Shown here piece after piece: positions 23,490 to 31,829 of a DNA stretch of 35,022 nt (positions are counted from its first letter, which is position 1; every line of letters starts with the position of its first letter). The notes below the pieces were generated by a model. It was not told the DNA's origin. It ran no database searches and was given only the letters and a program-made list of their open reading frames with translations. The stretch comes from Asaia bogorensis (lineage in GTDB: Bacteria; Pseudomonadota; Alphaproteobacteria; Acetobacterales; Acetobacteraceae): the NCBI GenBank assembly GCA_945873195.1, contig CAMCDA010000022.1:1-35022 (forward strand), given 5' to 3'. Position numbers and translations under genes: made by a program.

Positions 23490-25508
23490 CTACCAGGCGC
23501 GGGCTTCCAGCCACGTGCTCTGATACGTCGCCCCTTCCCCCAAATCGGTATATCCGTCGTCGCACAGCATGTTCACCGTACCGGACACCGCTTCCTCATC
23601 CGGGCGCTGGCCGGGCACCAGGATCACGCCGGGGCGCACATCCTCCCGCACATGCAGCACCACCCCGATGGCGCCGCGATCGTTGAACAGGCGGATCTTC
23701 TGCCCCTCGGTCAGGCCGCGCGCCTTGGCGTCGTCGGGGTGCAGCACGGCGCAGGGCGCGCCCTCGCGTTCGCGCAGGAAGGCGACGCCCGAGAACGCGG
23801 TGTGGCTCTGGAAATACCCGGGCGTGGTCAGCAGTTGCAGGGGGTAGCCGCTGGCGGCGGCGGGTTCGGCCGGATCAGGCTCCCAGCCCGGCAGTGGCGG
23901 CTGTCCGTGGTCGGCCAACGTCTGCGAGTAGAACTCCAGCTTCCCCGACGGCGTGCCGAACGCCTGTCCGCTTTTGCCGGCGATCGAGATCGGCCCCTGT
24001 TCCGGCAGCGTCGCCGGGTCATAGGCGGCGACCGGCCCGCCGGCGCCCTGAAACAGTTCCTTCAGGATATCGCGCGGCGTCATTCCGAACACCGGATCGT
24101 TCAGCCCCATACGCCGAGCGAGGGTTTGCGTGACGCGGAGGTTGGACCAGGCCTCGTGCTGCGGCGGGACGGCGGCCTCACTGTATTGCATGTAGTAGGT
24201 GCCGTAGGAGCGGAAGAAATCCTCGGTTTCCAGATAGGTCGTGGCCGGCAGGATGATGTCGGCGTAACGGGTTGTGGCCGTCATGAACGGATCGTGGACA
24301 ACGGTGAACAGATCCTCCCGCGCCAGTCCCGCCCGCAGTTTCCCGAGGTTGGGGTTGGTGACGGCGGGATTGTTGGCCGCGATGAACAAGGCGCGGATCG
24401 GCGGATCGTTCGCCTCGACCAGCGCTTCGCCCAGTTTCAGGTGGTTGATGGTGCGCGCGGTGGCCGGGCCGGAGGGGCGGCGGACGGCGCCATAGTTCAG
24501 ATCGAAGGCCGCCGCGGTGGCCAGCAGCGCGCCGCCGCCGTAGCGGCCATAGGCGCCGGTCACGCCGGGCAGCAGCGCCACGGTCCGCAGGTTGCGCCCG
24601 CCGTATGTGAAACGGCTCATGCCGAAGCCGATGCGCGTGAAGGACTTCTTCGCGGCGCCGTACATCGCGGCGAATTGCTCGATATCCGCGACGGGCAGAC
24701 CGGTGATCTCGGCCACGCGGGCGGGAGGGAAGTTCGGCAGGACGTCGCGTTCCACCTGGTCGAAGCCCAGCGTATGGGCGGCGACATAGGCGCGGTCGAC
24801 CAGCCCGTCGCGCGCCAGGATATGCATCACGCCCAGCGCCAGGGCGGCATCGGTGCCGATGCGGATCGGCAGATACAGATCGGCGGCGCGGGCGGCGCGG
24901 GTGCGGCGGGGATCGATCACGACCAGCTTGACGCCGCGGGCGCGGGCTTTCTCGATCAGCGCCCATAGATGGACGTTGGTCGCGTGCAGGTCGGAGCCCC
25001 AGCCGACGACCAGGTCCGATTCAACAACGGACTCCGGATCGGCGCCGGCCACCGGCCCGACCGTATGCTCCCACGCGGCGTCGGAGCAGGAATCGCAAAC
25101 AGTACCCGCGTTCAATCGGCTGGTGCCGAGGGCGTGGAACATCCCGTTGGTCAGGCCGCGGTTCATCAGGCCCTGATGGGCGCTGTAGGCATAGCCGAGG
25201 ATCGCCTCCGGGCCGGACTCGGCGATGATCGCGCGCCATTTCGTGGTGATTTCGTCCAGCGCCTGGTCCCAGGTGATCGGCTCGAACTGGCCCGAGCCCT
25301 TGGGGCCGGTGCGGCGCAGCGGGGTCTTCAGCCGTTCCGGGGAATGCACGAGCTCGTGGTCGCGGTTCACCTTGCCGCAGGCAAAGCCGGCGGTCAGGGG
25401 ATGGTTCGGATCGCCCTCGATCTTGACGACACGGCCGTTGTCCACGTGCGCGATAAGGGAGCACATGTCCGGACAATCATGCGCGCAGACGACCCGCTTG
25501 GTTTCCAC
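23490..25508 (-). CDS. Molybdopterin oxidoreductase, DMSO-reductase superfamily
   Basis: The 672-aa enzyme has an N-terminal [4Fe-4S] site (C8, C12, C16, C44 in CAHDCPDMC and FACGK), the large Mo-bisPGD domains, and a C-terminal molydopterin dinucleotide-binding domain starting near PLQLLTTPGYFQSHTAF. By position in the alignment the likely Mo ligand is C138 (NAGTVCDSCSDAAW), as in periplasmic and assimilatory nitrate reductases and formate dehydrogenases. No Tat signal is present, so it should be cytoplasmic. No electron-transfer or membrane subunit gene adjoins it. The start is a GTG at 25508 with GGAGAG upstream. Substrate unknown. Confidence 0.92.
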   Translation of the reverse strand: METKRVVCAHDCPDMCSLIAHVDNGRVVKIEGDPNHPLTAGFACGKVNRDHELVHSPERLKTPLRRTGPKGSGQFEPITWDQALDEITTKWRAIIAESGPEAILGYAYSAHQGLMNRGLTNGMFHALGTSRLNAGTVCDSCSDAAWEHTVGPVAGADPESVVESDLVVGWGSDLHATNVHLWALIEKARARGVKLVVIDPRRTRAARAADLYLPIRIGTDAALALGVMHILARDGLVDRAYVAAHTLGFDQVERDVLPNFPPARVAEITGLPVADIEQFAAMYGAAKKSFTRIGFGMSRFTYGGRNLRTVALLPGVTGAYGRYGGGALLATAAAFDLNYGAVRRPSGPATARTINHLKLGEALVEANDPPIRALFIAANNPAVTNPNLGKLRAGLAREDLFTVVHDPFMTATTRYADIILPATTYLETEDFFRSYGTYYMQYSEAAVPPQHEAWSNLRVTQTLARRMGLNDPVFGMTPRDILKELFQGAGGPVAAYDPATLPEQGPISIAGKSGQAFGTPSGKLEFYSQTLADHGQPPLPGWEPDPAEPAAASGYPLQLLTTPGYFQSHTAFSGVAFLREREGAPCAVLHPDDAKARGLTEGQKIRLFNDRGAIGVVLHVREDVRPGVILVPGQRPDEEAVSGTVNMLCDDGYTDLGEGATYQSTWLEARAW

Positions 25509-25605
25509 TGTGTCTCTCCATTTGAACGTGCCGGATATGACGCGATTGGGAGGGCGGATGTAAGTCCGGATTGGTGCCCAGGGGGCGGACCATTGCCCGG
25601 ATCGG

Positions 25606-26613
25606 CTATTCCGCGACCTTCACCACCAGTTTGCCGGTGTTTTCGCCGGTAAACAGCATGCCCAGCGCCCTCGGGGCCTGTTCCAGCCCCTCAACGACAT
25701 GCAGTTTCTGTTGCAGCCGTCCCGCGCGGATCTGGGCGGACAGCCAGGCCCGCGCCTCGGGGTAGCGGCTGTTGTAGTCGAACACGATGAAGCTCCCCAT
25801 CCGCATCCGCCGCCCGCCCATCATGCCGAGGTTCCTGATCCCGTAGGGCTCCTTCGCCGCGGCCTGGGAGATGCGGCCGCAGCAGACGATCCGCCCGCCG
25901 GTCCGCATATTGGCCAGGGCGGCATCCAGCATCGGCCCGCCGACATTGTCGAAATACACATCGACGCCATCGGGGCAGGCGCGCCGGATGGCCGCGGTCA
26001 GGTCGGGTTCGGCCTTGTAGTCGATGGCCGCGTCCACCCCGAGCGTGTCGGTGATGAACCCACATTTCTCCGGCCCGCCGGCGATGCCGATCACCCGGCA
26101 GCCGTCTATCTTCCCAATCTGGCAGGCGATCTGCCCCACCCCACCGGCGGCGGTGGAGACCAGCAGCGTGTCCCCCGGCCGCAGGTCCCCCACGTCGCGC
26201 AGGCCGAAATAGGCGGTCAGCGCGCTGGTCCCCAACGGCCCCAACCAGTCCGCGACCGATCCCAGGGACAAATCGAGCTTCTGGGCCTCGCGTCCCCGCA
26301 GGGTGGGATGGCTCTGCCAGCCGGTGCGACCCTGCACGATGTCGCCAGGCTGGAAGCCCTCGGCCCTGCTTTCCAGCACGCGGGCCACGCCACCGGCGCG
26401 CATCGGGTCGCCGATCTCGATCCGGCGCGTGTAGGTCGGGCCTTCACTGATCCACGACCGCATGGCGGGGTCGATGGAGAGATACAGCGTCTCCACCAGC
26501 ATCTCCCCCTCGGCCGGCGGGCGGATGGGCGCGGTGTCCTCATGGAAGTTGGCCGACCCGGGGATGCCATCCGGGCGGGCGGCGAGCGTGACACGGCGAT
26601 TGGCGTTGCGCAT
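25606..26613 (-). CDS. NADP-dependent oxidoreductase, zinc-free MDR family (PTGR/CurA-like)
   Basis: The 335-aa protein has the leukotriene B4 dehydrogenase/CurA layout. Its N-terminal GroES-like domain lacks zinc cysteines and contains LYLSIDPAMRSWISEGPTY. The Rossmann domain has TLLVSTAAGGVGQIACQIGK and the CGRISQAA turn. VDVYFDNVGGPMLDAALANM is a strong family marker. Such enzymes reduce the double bond of alpha,beta-unsaturated aldehydes and ketones with NADPH. The ATG at 26613, preceded by GGGGAGG, gives the normal length. It lies 97 bases upstream of the molybdopterin enzyme and is divergent from the carboxylesterase. Confidence 0.94.
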   Translation of the reverse strand: MRNANRRVTLAARPDGIPGSANFHEDTAPIRPPAEGEMLVETLYLSIDPAMRSWISEGPTYTRRIEIGDPMRAGGVARVLESRAEGFQPGDIVQGRTGWQSHPTLRGREAQKLDLSLGSVADWLGPLGTSALTAYFGLRDVGDLRPGDTLLVSTAAGGVGQIACQIGKIDGCRVIGIAGGPEKCGFITDTLGVDAAIDYKAEPDLTAAIRRACPDGVDVYFDNVGGPMLDAALANMRTGGRIVCCGRISQAAAKEPYGIRNLGMMGGRRMRMGSFIVFDYNSRYPEARAWLSAQIRAGRLQQKLHVVEGLEQAPRALGMLFTGENTGKLVVKVAE

Positions 26614-26726
26614 GGATGGAACCTCCCCAGGGAACCCCATGCTGTCCGGCAACACGGCCCGTGACAACACTCGACTCCGTCCGATCCCAGCCGCATGCTC
26701 CGGCCAAACACCGGAGGAGGCCGATC

Positions 26727-28274
26727 ATGTCCGCCATCGTGCAAACCACCCAGGGCCGCGTCAGCGGTTTCGAGATCGAGGGCACGACCGCCTTCCTGTC
26801 GCTGCCCTACGGCGCGCCGACCGGTGGCGCCAACCGCTTCCTGTCACCCAAACCACCCGCGGCCTGGGCCGGGGTGCGCGATGCGACCCGCGTGCTGGGC
26901 AAGGCGCCTCAGGCCGGCCTGCGCAATCCCTCGCGCCCGGAACTGGATGACCTGTCCGGCACGCCCGACCCGTCCCCAGAAACCGAGGACTGCCTGAGCC
27001 TGAACATCTGGACCCCAGCCGCCGACACCGCGAAGCGGCCGGTCATGGTGTGGTTCCATGGCGGCGCGTTCTCCTACGGCAATGCCAATGGCGACCGCAC
27101 CCGCGGGTCTCGGTTGGCGAAGCGCAACGACATCGTCGTGGTCTGCGTCAACCAGCGGCTGAACATCTTCGGCCACCTCGATCTGTCGGCCCTGGCGTCA
27201 CCGGAGTTCGCGCAATCCGGCAATGCCGGCACGCTGGACATGGTGGCCTCGCTTGAATGGGTGCGCGACAACATCGCGGCCTTTGGTGGCGACCCCGGCA
27301 ACGTCACGATCTTTGGCGAGTCGGGCGGCGGCGGCAAGGTCAGCACGCTGCTCGCGATGCCCCGCGCCAAGGGCCTGTTCCACCGCGCCATCATCCAAAG
27401 CGGCGCCGGAGTCCGCCTGCGCACCCCCGACCGCGCACAGGCGCTGACGGAACACGTGCTGCGAGTCCTCGGGCTGGGACGCGGCGATATCGGCAAGCTG
27501 CAAGCCCTGCCCATCTCCGCCCTCCTCGCCGCCGTCAAACCCTCGGAAAAGGCGCTCGGCCCCGCCCCATCGCCGTTCCTGGACCGGTATCCGTTCGGCC
27601 CGGTGGTCGATGGCGACGTGGTGCCGGCGCATCCCTTCGACCCCGCGGCGCCGGATGTGTCCGCCGATGTGCCTCTGATCATCGGCGACATGCTGAACGA
27701 GACGACGATCTTCATGGCGACCGACGACAAGGTCTGGTTCCGCACCCTGACCGAGGACGAACTTCGCGCCCGCGTGACCGCCCTGGCCGGCGCCCATGCC
27801 GACCGGGTGATCGAGACCTATCGCCGCCTGTATCCCGGCGCGTCCCCGGCGGAACGGCTGATCGCCACAACCACCGACTGCAACTTCCGCCTGCGGTCGC
27901 TGATCCTGGCGGGCCGGCGCGTGGCCAAGGGTCGGGCCCCCGTGTGGATGTATTCGTTCGATTGGCAGACCCCAGTGCATGAAGGGCGGTTGATGGCGCC
28001 CCACGCCATGGACGTGCCGTTCACCTTCGACACGATCGACCTGACGAAGCTGACCGACCTGTCTCCCGCCGCCCGCGGCCTGTCCGCTACCATGTCAGGT
28101 GTCTGGGCGTCCTTCGCCCGCCACGGCCGCCCGGTGTCCGACGCGATCCCCGCCTGGCCGGCCTACGACCTGAAGGATCGGGCGACGCTGGTGCTGGACT
28201 CGCCCTGCCGAGTGGAAAACGACCCGCGCGGCGAGACGGCGCGGATGTGGCTGGACATCGTGGGCGCAGGCTGA
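26727..28274 (+). CDS. Carboxylesterase type B
   Basis: The 515-aa alpha/beta hydrolase has the type B signatures. The oxyanion-hole HGGAFSYG is at 111-118, EDCLSLNIWTP at about 88-97, and the nucleophile elbow FGESGGGGK has Ser199. A catalytic Glu lies near TLTED or in the FGP-VVDGD region, and the His is in APHAMDVPFTFD near the C-terminus. No signal peptide is seen, so it is cytoplasmic. It hydrolyses carboxylic esters; natural substrate unknown. GGAGGAGG lies eight bases before the ATG, an unusually strong ribosome site. It is followed after 36 bases by another hydrolase. Confidence 0.94.
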   Translation: MSAIVQTTQGRVSGFEIEGTTAFLSLPYGAPTGGANRFLSPKPPAAWAGVRDATRVLGKAPQAGLRNPSRPELDDLSGTPDPSPETEDCLSLNIWTPAADTAKRPVMVWFHGGAFSYGNANGDRTRGSRLAKRNDIVVVCVNQRLNIFGHLDLSALASPEFAQSGNAGTLDMVASLEWVRDNIAAFGGDPGNVTIFGESGGGGKVSTLLAMPRAKGLFHRAIIQSGAGVRLRTPDRAQALTEHVLRVLGLGRGDIGKLQALPISALLAAVKPSEKALGPAPSPFLDRYPFGPVVDGDVVPAHPFDPAAPDVSADVPLIIGDMLNETTIFMATDDKVWFRTLTEDELRARVTALAGAHADRVIETYRRLYPGASPAERLIATTTDCNFRLRSLILAGRRVAKGRAPVWMYSFDWQTPVHEGRLMAPHAMDVPFTFDTIDLTKLTDLSPAARGLSATMSGVWASFARHGRPVSDAIPAWPAYDLKDRATLVLDSPCRVENDPRGETARMWLDIVGAG

Positions 28275-28310
28275 GGCGAGGTGCCCCCGGGAACCGAGGC
28301 CTGAACCCTC

Positions 28311-29093
28311 ATGCAGGCTTTCCTTGCCTTGCTGGCGATGCTGACCGCCTCGGGCCTGCCGGCGGAGCATGTTCGGATCCCGACGCCGGCTGGTGTGACG
28401 CTTGATGCCGCGCTGGTGCGACCCTCCGGACCCGCGCAAGGGCCGGCGGTGGTGGCGCTGCATGGATGCTCGGGTCCCTATGCGGCGCGGGATGGCGGCT
28501 GGGCGGTGGAATTGGCGCGCAAGGGCCATGCCGTGCTGCTGCCGGACAGCTTCGGGTCGCGCGGGTTGGGGCCGCAGTGCCGGGTGAAGGACCGCACCGT
28601 CCGCCCCAGCCCGGAACGCCGGCTTGATGCCATCGCCGCCGCCCAATGGCTGACGGGTCAGCCAGGCACGCCCGAGGGCGGCATCGTGCTGCTGGGCTGG
28701 TCGAATGGCGGCCAGACCACGCTGGCCACGGCGAACCAGGCATCCGATTTGCCCGAGGGGTTGTTTGCCCGCTTCGTCGCCTTCTACCCCGGCTGTGCCA
28801 GCACCAACCGTGACCCCGCGTGGCGGCCGGGTACGAAAATGCTGATCCTGGTGGGGGAGTTGGATGATTGGACTCCGGCCGGCCCCTGCCATCGGCTGGC
28901 CGAGAAATTCCCCGATCTGCTGACTCTGGTGACCTATCCGGGCGCGTATCACGATTTCGATGCGCCCGGCCGTCCAGTGCGGGTGCTGACCGGCCTTTCC
29001 ACGACCCGCGACGGCACGGCCCATGCCGGCACCGACCTGGTGGCGCGGGCGGACGCGCTGGCGCGGGTGCCGGCGTTCGTGGCGGGGCGGTAG
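28311..29093 (+). CDS. Dienelactone hydrolase-family protein, probably exported
   Basis: The 260-aa protein begins with a hydrophobic signal-like segment (MQAFLALLAMLTASGLPA). A DLH-type alpha/beta fold follows: VVALHGCSGPYA (about 47-58), the nucleophile elbow GWSNGGQ (S131), the acid in LVGELDDWTPA (D185 or D186) and the His in GAYHDFDAPGR (H214). DLH in the strict sense uses Cys as nucleophile; here it is Ser, so a general esterase or peptidase-like activity is more likely. It lies 36 bases after the type B esterase on the same strand, possibly co-transcribed. Confidence 0.88.
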   Translation: MQAFLALLAMLTASGLPAEHVRIPTPAGVTLDAALVRPSGPAQGPAVVALHGCSGPYAARDGGWAVELARKGHAVLLPDSFGSRGLGPQCRVKDRTVRPSPERRLDAIAAAQWLTGQPGTPEGGIVLLGWSNGGQTTLATANQASDLPEGLFARFVAFYPGCASTNRDPAWRPGTKMLILVGELDDWTPAGPCHRLAEKFPDLLTLVTYPGAYHDFDAPGRPVRVLTGLSTTRDGTAHAGTDLVARADALARVPAFVAGR

Positions 29094-29173
29094 GCTTTGG
29101 CGGCCACGCGCGAAATCGATAAGATGCCCAACGCCCGGCCAACCATCGACCAGGGCTCTTGGGATAAGGCCGC

Positions 29174-29635
29174 ATGACGGACATCTATATCGACGGCGAC
29201 GCCTGCCCGGTGCGCGAGGAAGTCTACCGGGTCGCGGACCGGCTCGCGCTCCAGGTTCATGTCGTCTCCAACGGGTCCCGCCCCATCCGGCCATCCGGCC
29301 GCCCCAACGTCGCGATGATCGTCGTCGGCGCCGGGGCGGATATCGCGGATGACTGGATTGCCGACCGGATCACGGCGGCGGATGTCTGCGTGACATCGGA
29401 TATCCCGCTGGCCTCCCGCTGCCTCGCCAAGAACGCCCGCGCCCTGTCGCCCAATGGCCATGTCTGGACGTCGGACAACATCGGCAACGCCTTGGCCGGG
29501 CGCGAAGTGTCCCGTCACCTGCGGGAGATGGGCGTGGCAACCGGCGGGCCGTCCCCCTTGACGAAGCAGGACCGCTCCCGCTTCCTCAACGCCCTCGACA
29601 CCCTGATCCAGGCCGCTCGGCGTGCCCGCCCATAG
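29174..29635 (+). CDS. YaiI/YqxD-family protein (DUF188)
   Basis: The 153-aa protein shows the DUF188 pattern throughout: IYIDGDACPVREEVYRVADR at the start, SNGSRPIRP, VVGAGADIADDWIADRI, TSDIPLASRCLAKNARALSPNG, and DRSRFLNALD near the end. The conserved acidic residues (DGDACP, DIADDW, TSDIPLA) resemble a PIN-like metal-binding nuclease core, but no activity is established. Length is typical. An AAGG lies just before the ATG. It sits 11 bases ahead of the racemase gene on the same strand. Confidence 0.94.
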   Translation: MTDIYIDGDACPVREEVYRVADRLALQVHVVSNGSRPIRPSGRPNVAMIVVGAGADIADDWIADRITAADVCVTSDIPLASRCLAKNARALSPNGHVWTSDNIGNALAGREVSRHLREMGVATGGPSPLTKQDRSRFLNALDTLIQAARRARP

Positions 29636-29646
29636 AGGGAAATCAC

Positions 29647-30360
29647 GTGACCCCATCCAATGATCGCGTGCTGGGCGTGCTGGGCGGCATGGGGCCGCTG
29701 GCGAGCGCCCAGTTCATGCTGCGGCTGACGCTGCTGACGCCCGCGACGCGGGACCAGGAGCATATTCCGACCATCCTCTGGTCCGACCCGCGCGTGCCCG
29801 ACCGCACGAAAGGCAAGCTGGCCGGCGGCGAGGATCCCCTGCCCTGGCTGCTGCGCGGGATCCACGGCCTGCGCGAAGCCGGCTGTGGCGCCATCGCGAT
29901 CGCCTGCAATACCGCCTATGGCTGGTTCGATCCGATGGTCCAGGCCGCCGGCATCCCGATCCTCCACATCGTCGATGCCGCGGCCACTGACCTCCGCCGG
30001 CTCGGCGTGGGACGCGGGACGATCGGGCTGATGGGCACGCAAGCGACGCTAAACATGCGCCTATATCAGGAGCGGCTGTCCGGTCAAGGCTGGGACTGCA
30101 TGACCCCCAGCCAGGACCAGATGGACCGGCTGGTGTCGCCGGCAATCGCGCTGGTCAAGGCGAACCGCGTGGCAGAGGCCTTTGCCCCGCTGGCCGAGGT
30201 CGTCAATGACCTCGCGGCCCGGGGGGCGTCGGCGGTGGTGCTGGGATGCACGGAAATCCCGCTGGGGATTCAGGCCGGGCCGGCCGAGGCGCTGAACGCC
30301 CCGGTCGTCGATACGATCGACGCGCTGGCGCGGGCGTCGATTGCCTGGGCGCGGGGGTAG
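29647..30360 (+). CDS. Aspartate/glutamate racemase-family protein
   Basis: The 237-aa protein has VLGGMGPLASAQF at the start and the two catalytic cysteines of cofactor-independent racemases (C87 in AIACNTAYG, C201 in VLGCTEIPLG). This supports aspartate racemase activity or a relative in the YgeA branch. The start is a GTG at 29647 preceded by GAGGG. With DUF188 it forms a likely two-gene unit. Cytoplasmic; substrate not proven. A 65-base gap with no strong hairpin separates it from the convergent glycosyltransferase gene. Confidence 0.92.
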   Translation: MTPSNDRVLGVLGGMGPLASAQFMLRLTLLTPATRDQEHIPTILWSDPRVPDRTKGKLAGGEDPLPWLLRGIHGLREAGCGAIAIACNTAYGWFDPMVQAAGIPILHIVDAAATDLRRLGVGRGTIGLMGTQATLNMRLYQERLSGQGWDCMTPSQDQMDRLVSPAIALVKANRVAEAFAPLAEVVNDLAARGASAVVLGCTEIPLGIQAGPAEALNAPVVDTIDALARASIAWARG

Positions 30361-30425
30361 GCTCGCGCCGGGGGCTTAGCTCGGGGTCGATAGAGCCAGG
30401 GCAGGGCAGTTCCAACAACGCTCCC

Positions 30426-31826
30426 CTACCCCTCCCGCAACGCGCTCCCAACCCGCCGCATCACATCCGCCCAGTCCCCCGCGACCTTCTGCCGGAACAG
30501 CCGGACCGAGGGGTACCAAGGCGTGTCCTCCCGATCCATCAGCCACCGCCAGTCCGGCGCGTGCGCCAGCATGATCCAGGTCGGCCGGCCCAAAGCCGCC
30601 GAAAGATGCCCCACCGAGGTATCCACCGTGATGACCTGGTCCAGGCTGCTCAGCAATGCCATCGTGTCGTCGTAGTCCCCAATCTCCGCCCCGATATTCA
30701 CCAGCGGCGCGCGCCCGAAATACCGCCCCGCCTGGTCCGCCGAGGGGCCCTTCTGCAACGACACCAAAGCCACCCGCGGCACCGAGGCGATGGGCCCAAA
30801 GGACGCCAAAGTCGTTGACCGCCGCCGGTCGTTGTTATGCGTCGGCCGCCCGGCCCAAACGATCCCCACCCGCTTGAACCCAGCCGGCGCCAGCCCGTCC
30901 AGCCGCTGCCGCCACGCCTGCACCCGCATCGGATCGGTCCGCAGATAGGGCACCGGTGCCGGCACATTCCCCAGCCGCGTCCCATGCAGGCGCGGCAGGC
31001 CCGACAGCGGCACAAAAGCGCGGAACGGCAGCGAATCCTCCCACCGCAACGCGATCGCGGCCGAGGGGCACAGCTGCCGCATGATGGACACGACCTCGGG
31101 CGGGCAGGCGATCACAATGTCCGGGCAGCGACCAAGAACCCAATCGATGTAGCGGCCGAACTGGATGATGTCGCCAAACCCCTGGTCGGCCACCAGCAGC
31201 AGCCGGCCATCGGAGAACGCGGTCCCATCCCATTGCGGCCGGTCCGTCGGCGGCATCAGGGGCGCGGCGTCGGCGATGCGGAAGCGCCACTCATATTCCT
31301 CCCACCCCTCGGCCCAGTCACCCCGCAGCAGGAGCGCCTCGGCGCGGGCGAAATGGGCACCGGGCAGCCCGGCATTCATCGCAAGCGCGCGGTCGGCGCA
31401 GGCGATGCTCTCGTCCAGTTCCAACCGTTCGTAGTGGATGACCGACAGGTTGTGCAGGCATAGCGGATCGCTGGGCGACAGCGCCGCGGCGCGCTGGGCC
31501 GAGGCCAACGCCTCATCCAGCCGCCCCAGGCTGCGGTAGACCTCGCAGATATTCCGCAGATACAGCGGCGTATCGACACCATGGGCAATCGCCCGCTCCA
31601 TCTGGTCCAGCGCCTGCGCGTGCCGGCCGAGGCGGAATGACACGATCCCCGCCAGATGCAACGAGTCCGCCTGGTTCGGCGCCACCGCCAGGATATGGTT
31701 CAGCAGCCGGTCCGCCTCCGGCCAGCGCTTCGCCCGTTCATACTCCGCCGCGACCGTGAACAATTCGTTCAGCGGGACCGGCACCATGGGAACGTCGCCG
31801 GGCCTGGGCGGCGGGATCGGTTCCAT
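30426..31826 (-). CDS. TPR-containing glycosyltransferase (GT-B, family 9-like)
   Basis: The 466-aa protein has about four TPR units (residues 20-180; for example NQADSLHLAGIVSFRLGRHAQALDQMERAI and ALSPSDPLCLHNLSVIHYERLELDESIACADRAL). A bridging WEEYEWRFR segment follows, then a GT-B catalytic domain with LLVADQGFGDIIQFGRYIDW, RVGIVWAGRPTHNNDRRRS and DTSVGHLSAALGRPTWIML. This arrangement is found in glycosyltransferases that modify proteins or build surface glycans; acceptor and sugar are unknown. It begins three bases after the sulfotransferase stop, so it is the last gene of a tight three-gene operon. Confidence 0.9.
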   Translation of the reverse strand: MEPIPPPRPGDVPMVPVPLNELFTVAAEYERAKRWPEADRLLNHILAVAPNQADSLHLAGIVSFRLGRHAQALDQMERAIAHGVDTPLYLRNICEVYRSLGRLDEALASAQRAAALSPSDPLCLHNLSVIHYERLELDESIACADRALAMNAGLPGAHFARAEALLLRGDWAEGWEEYEWRFRIADAAPLMPPTDRPQWDGTAFSDGRLLLVADQGFGDIIQFGRYIDWVLGRCPDIVIACPPEVVSIMRQLCPSAAIALRWEDSLPFRAFVPLSGLPRLHGTRLGNVPAPVPYLRTDPMRVQAWRQRLDGLAPAGFKRVGIVWAGRPTHNNDRRRSTTLASFGPIASVPRVALVSLQKGPSADQAGRYFGRAPLVNIGAEIGDYDDTMALLSSLDQVITVDTSVGHLSAALGRPTWIMLAHAPDWRWLMDREDTPWYPSVRLFRQKVAGDWADVMRRVGSALREG

Positions 31827-31829
31827 CGG

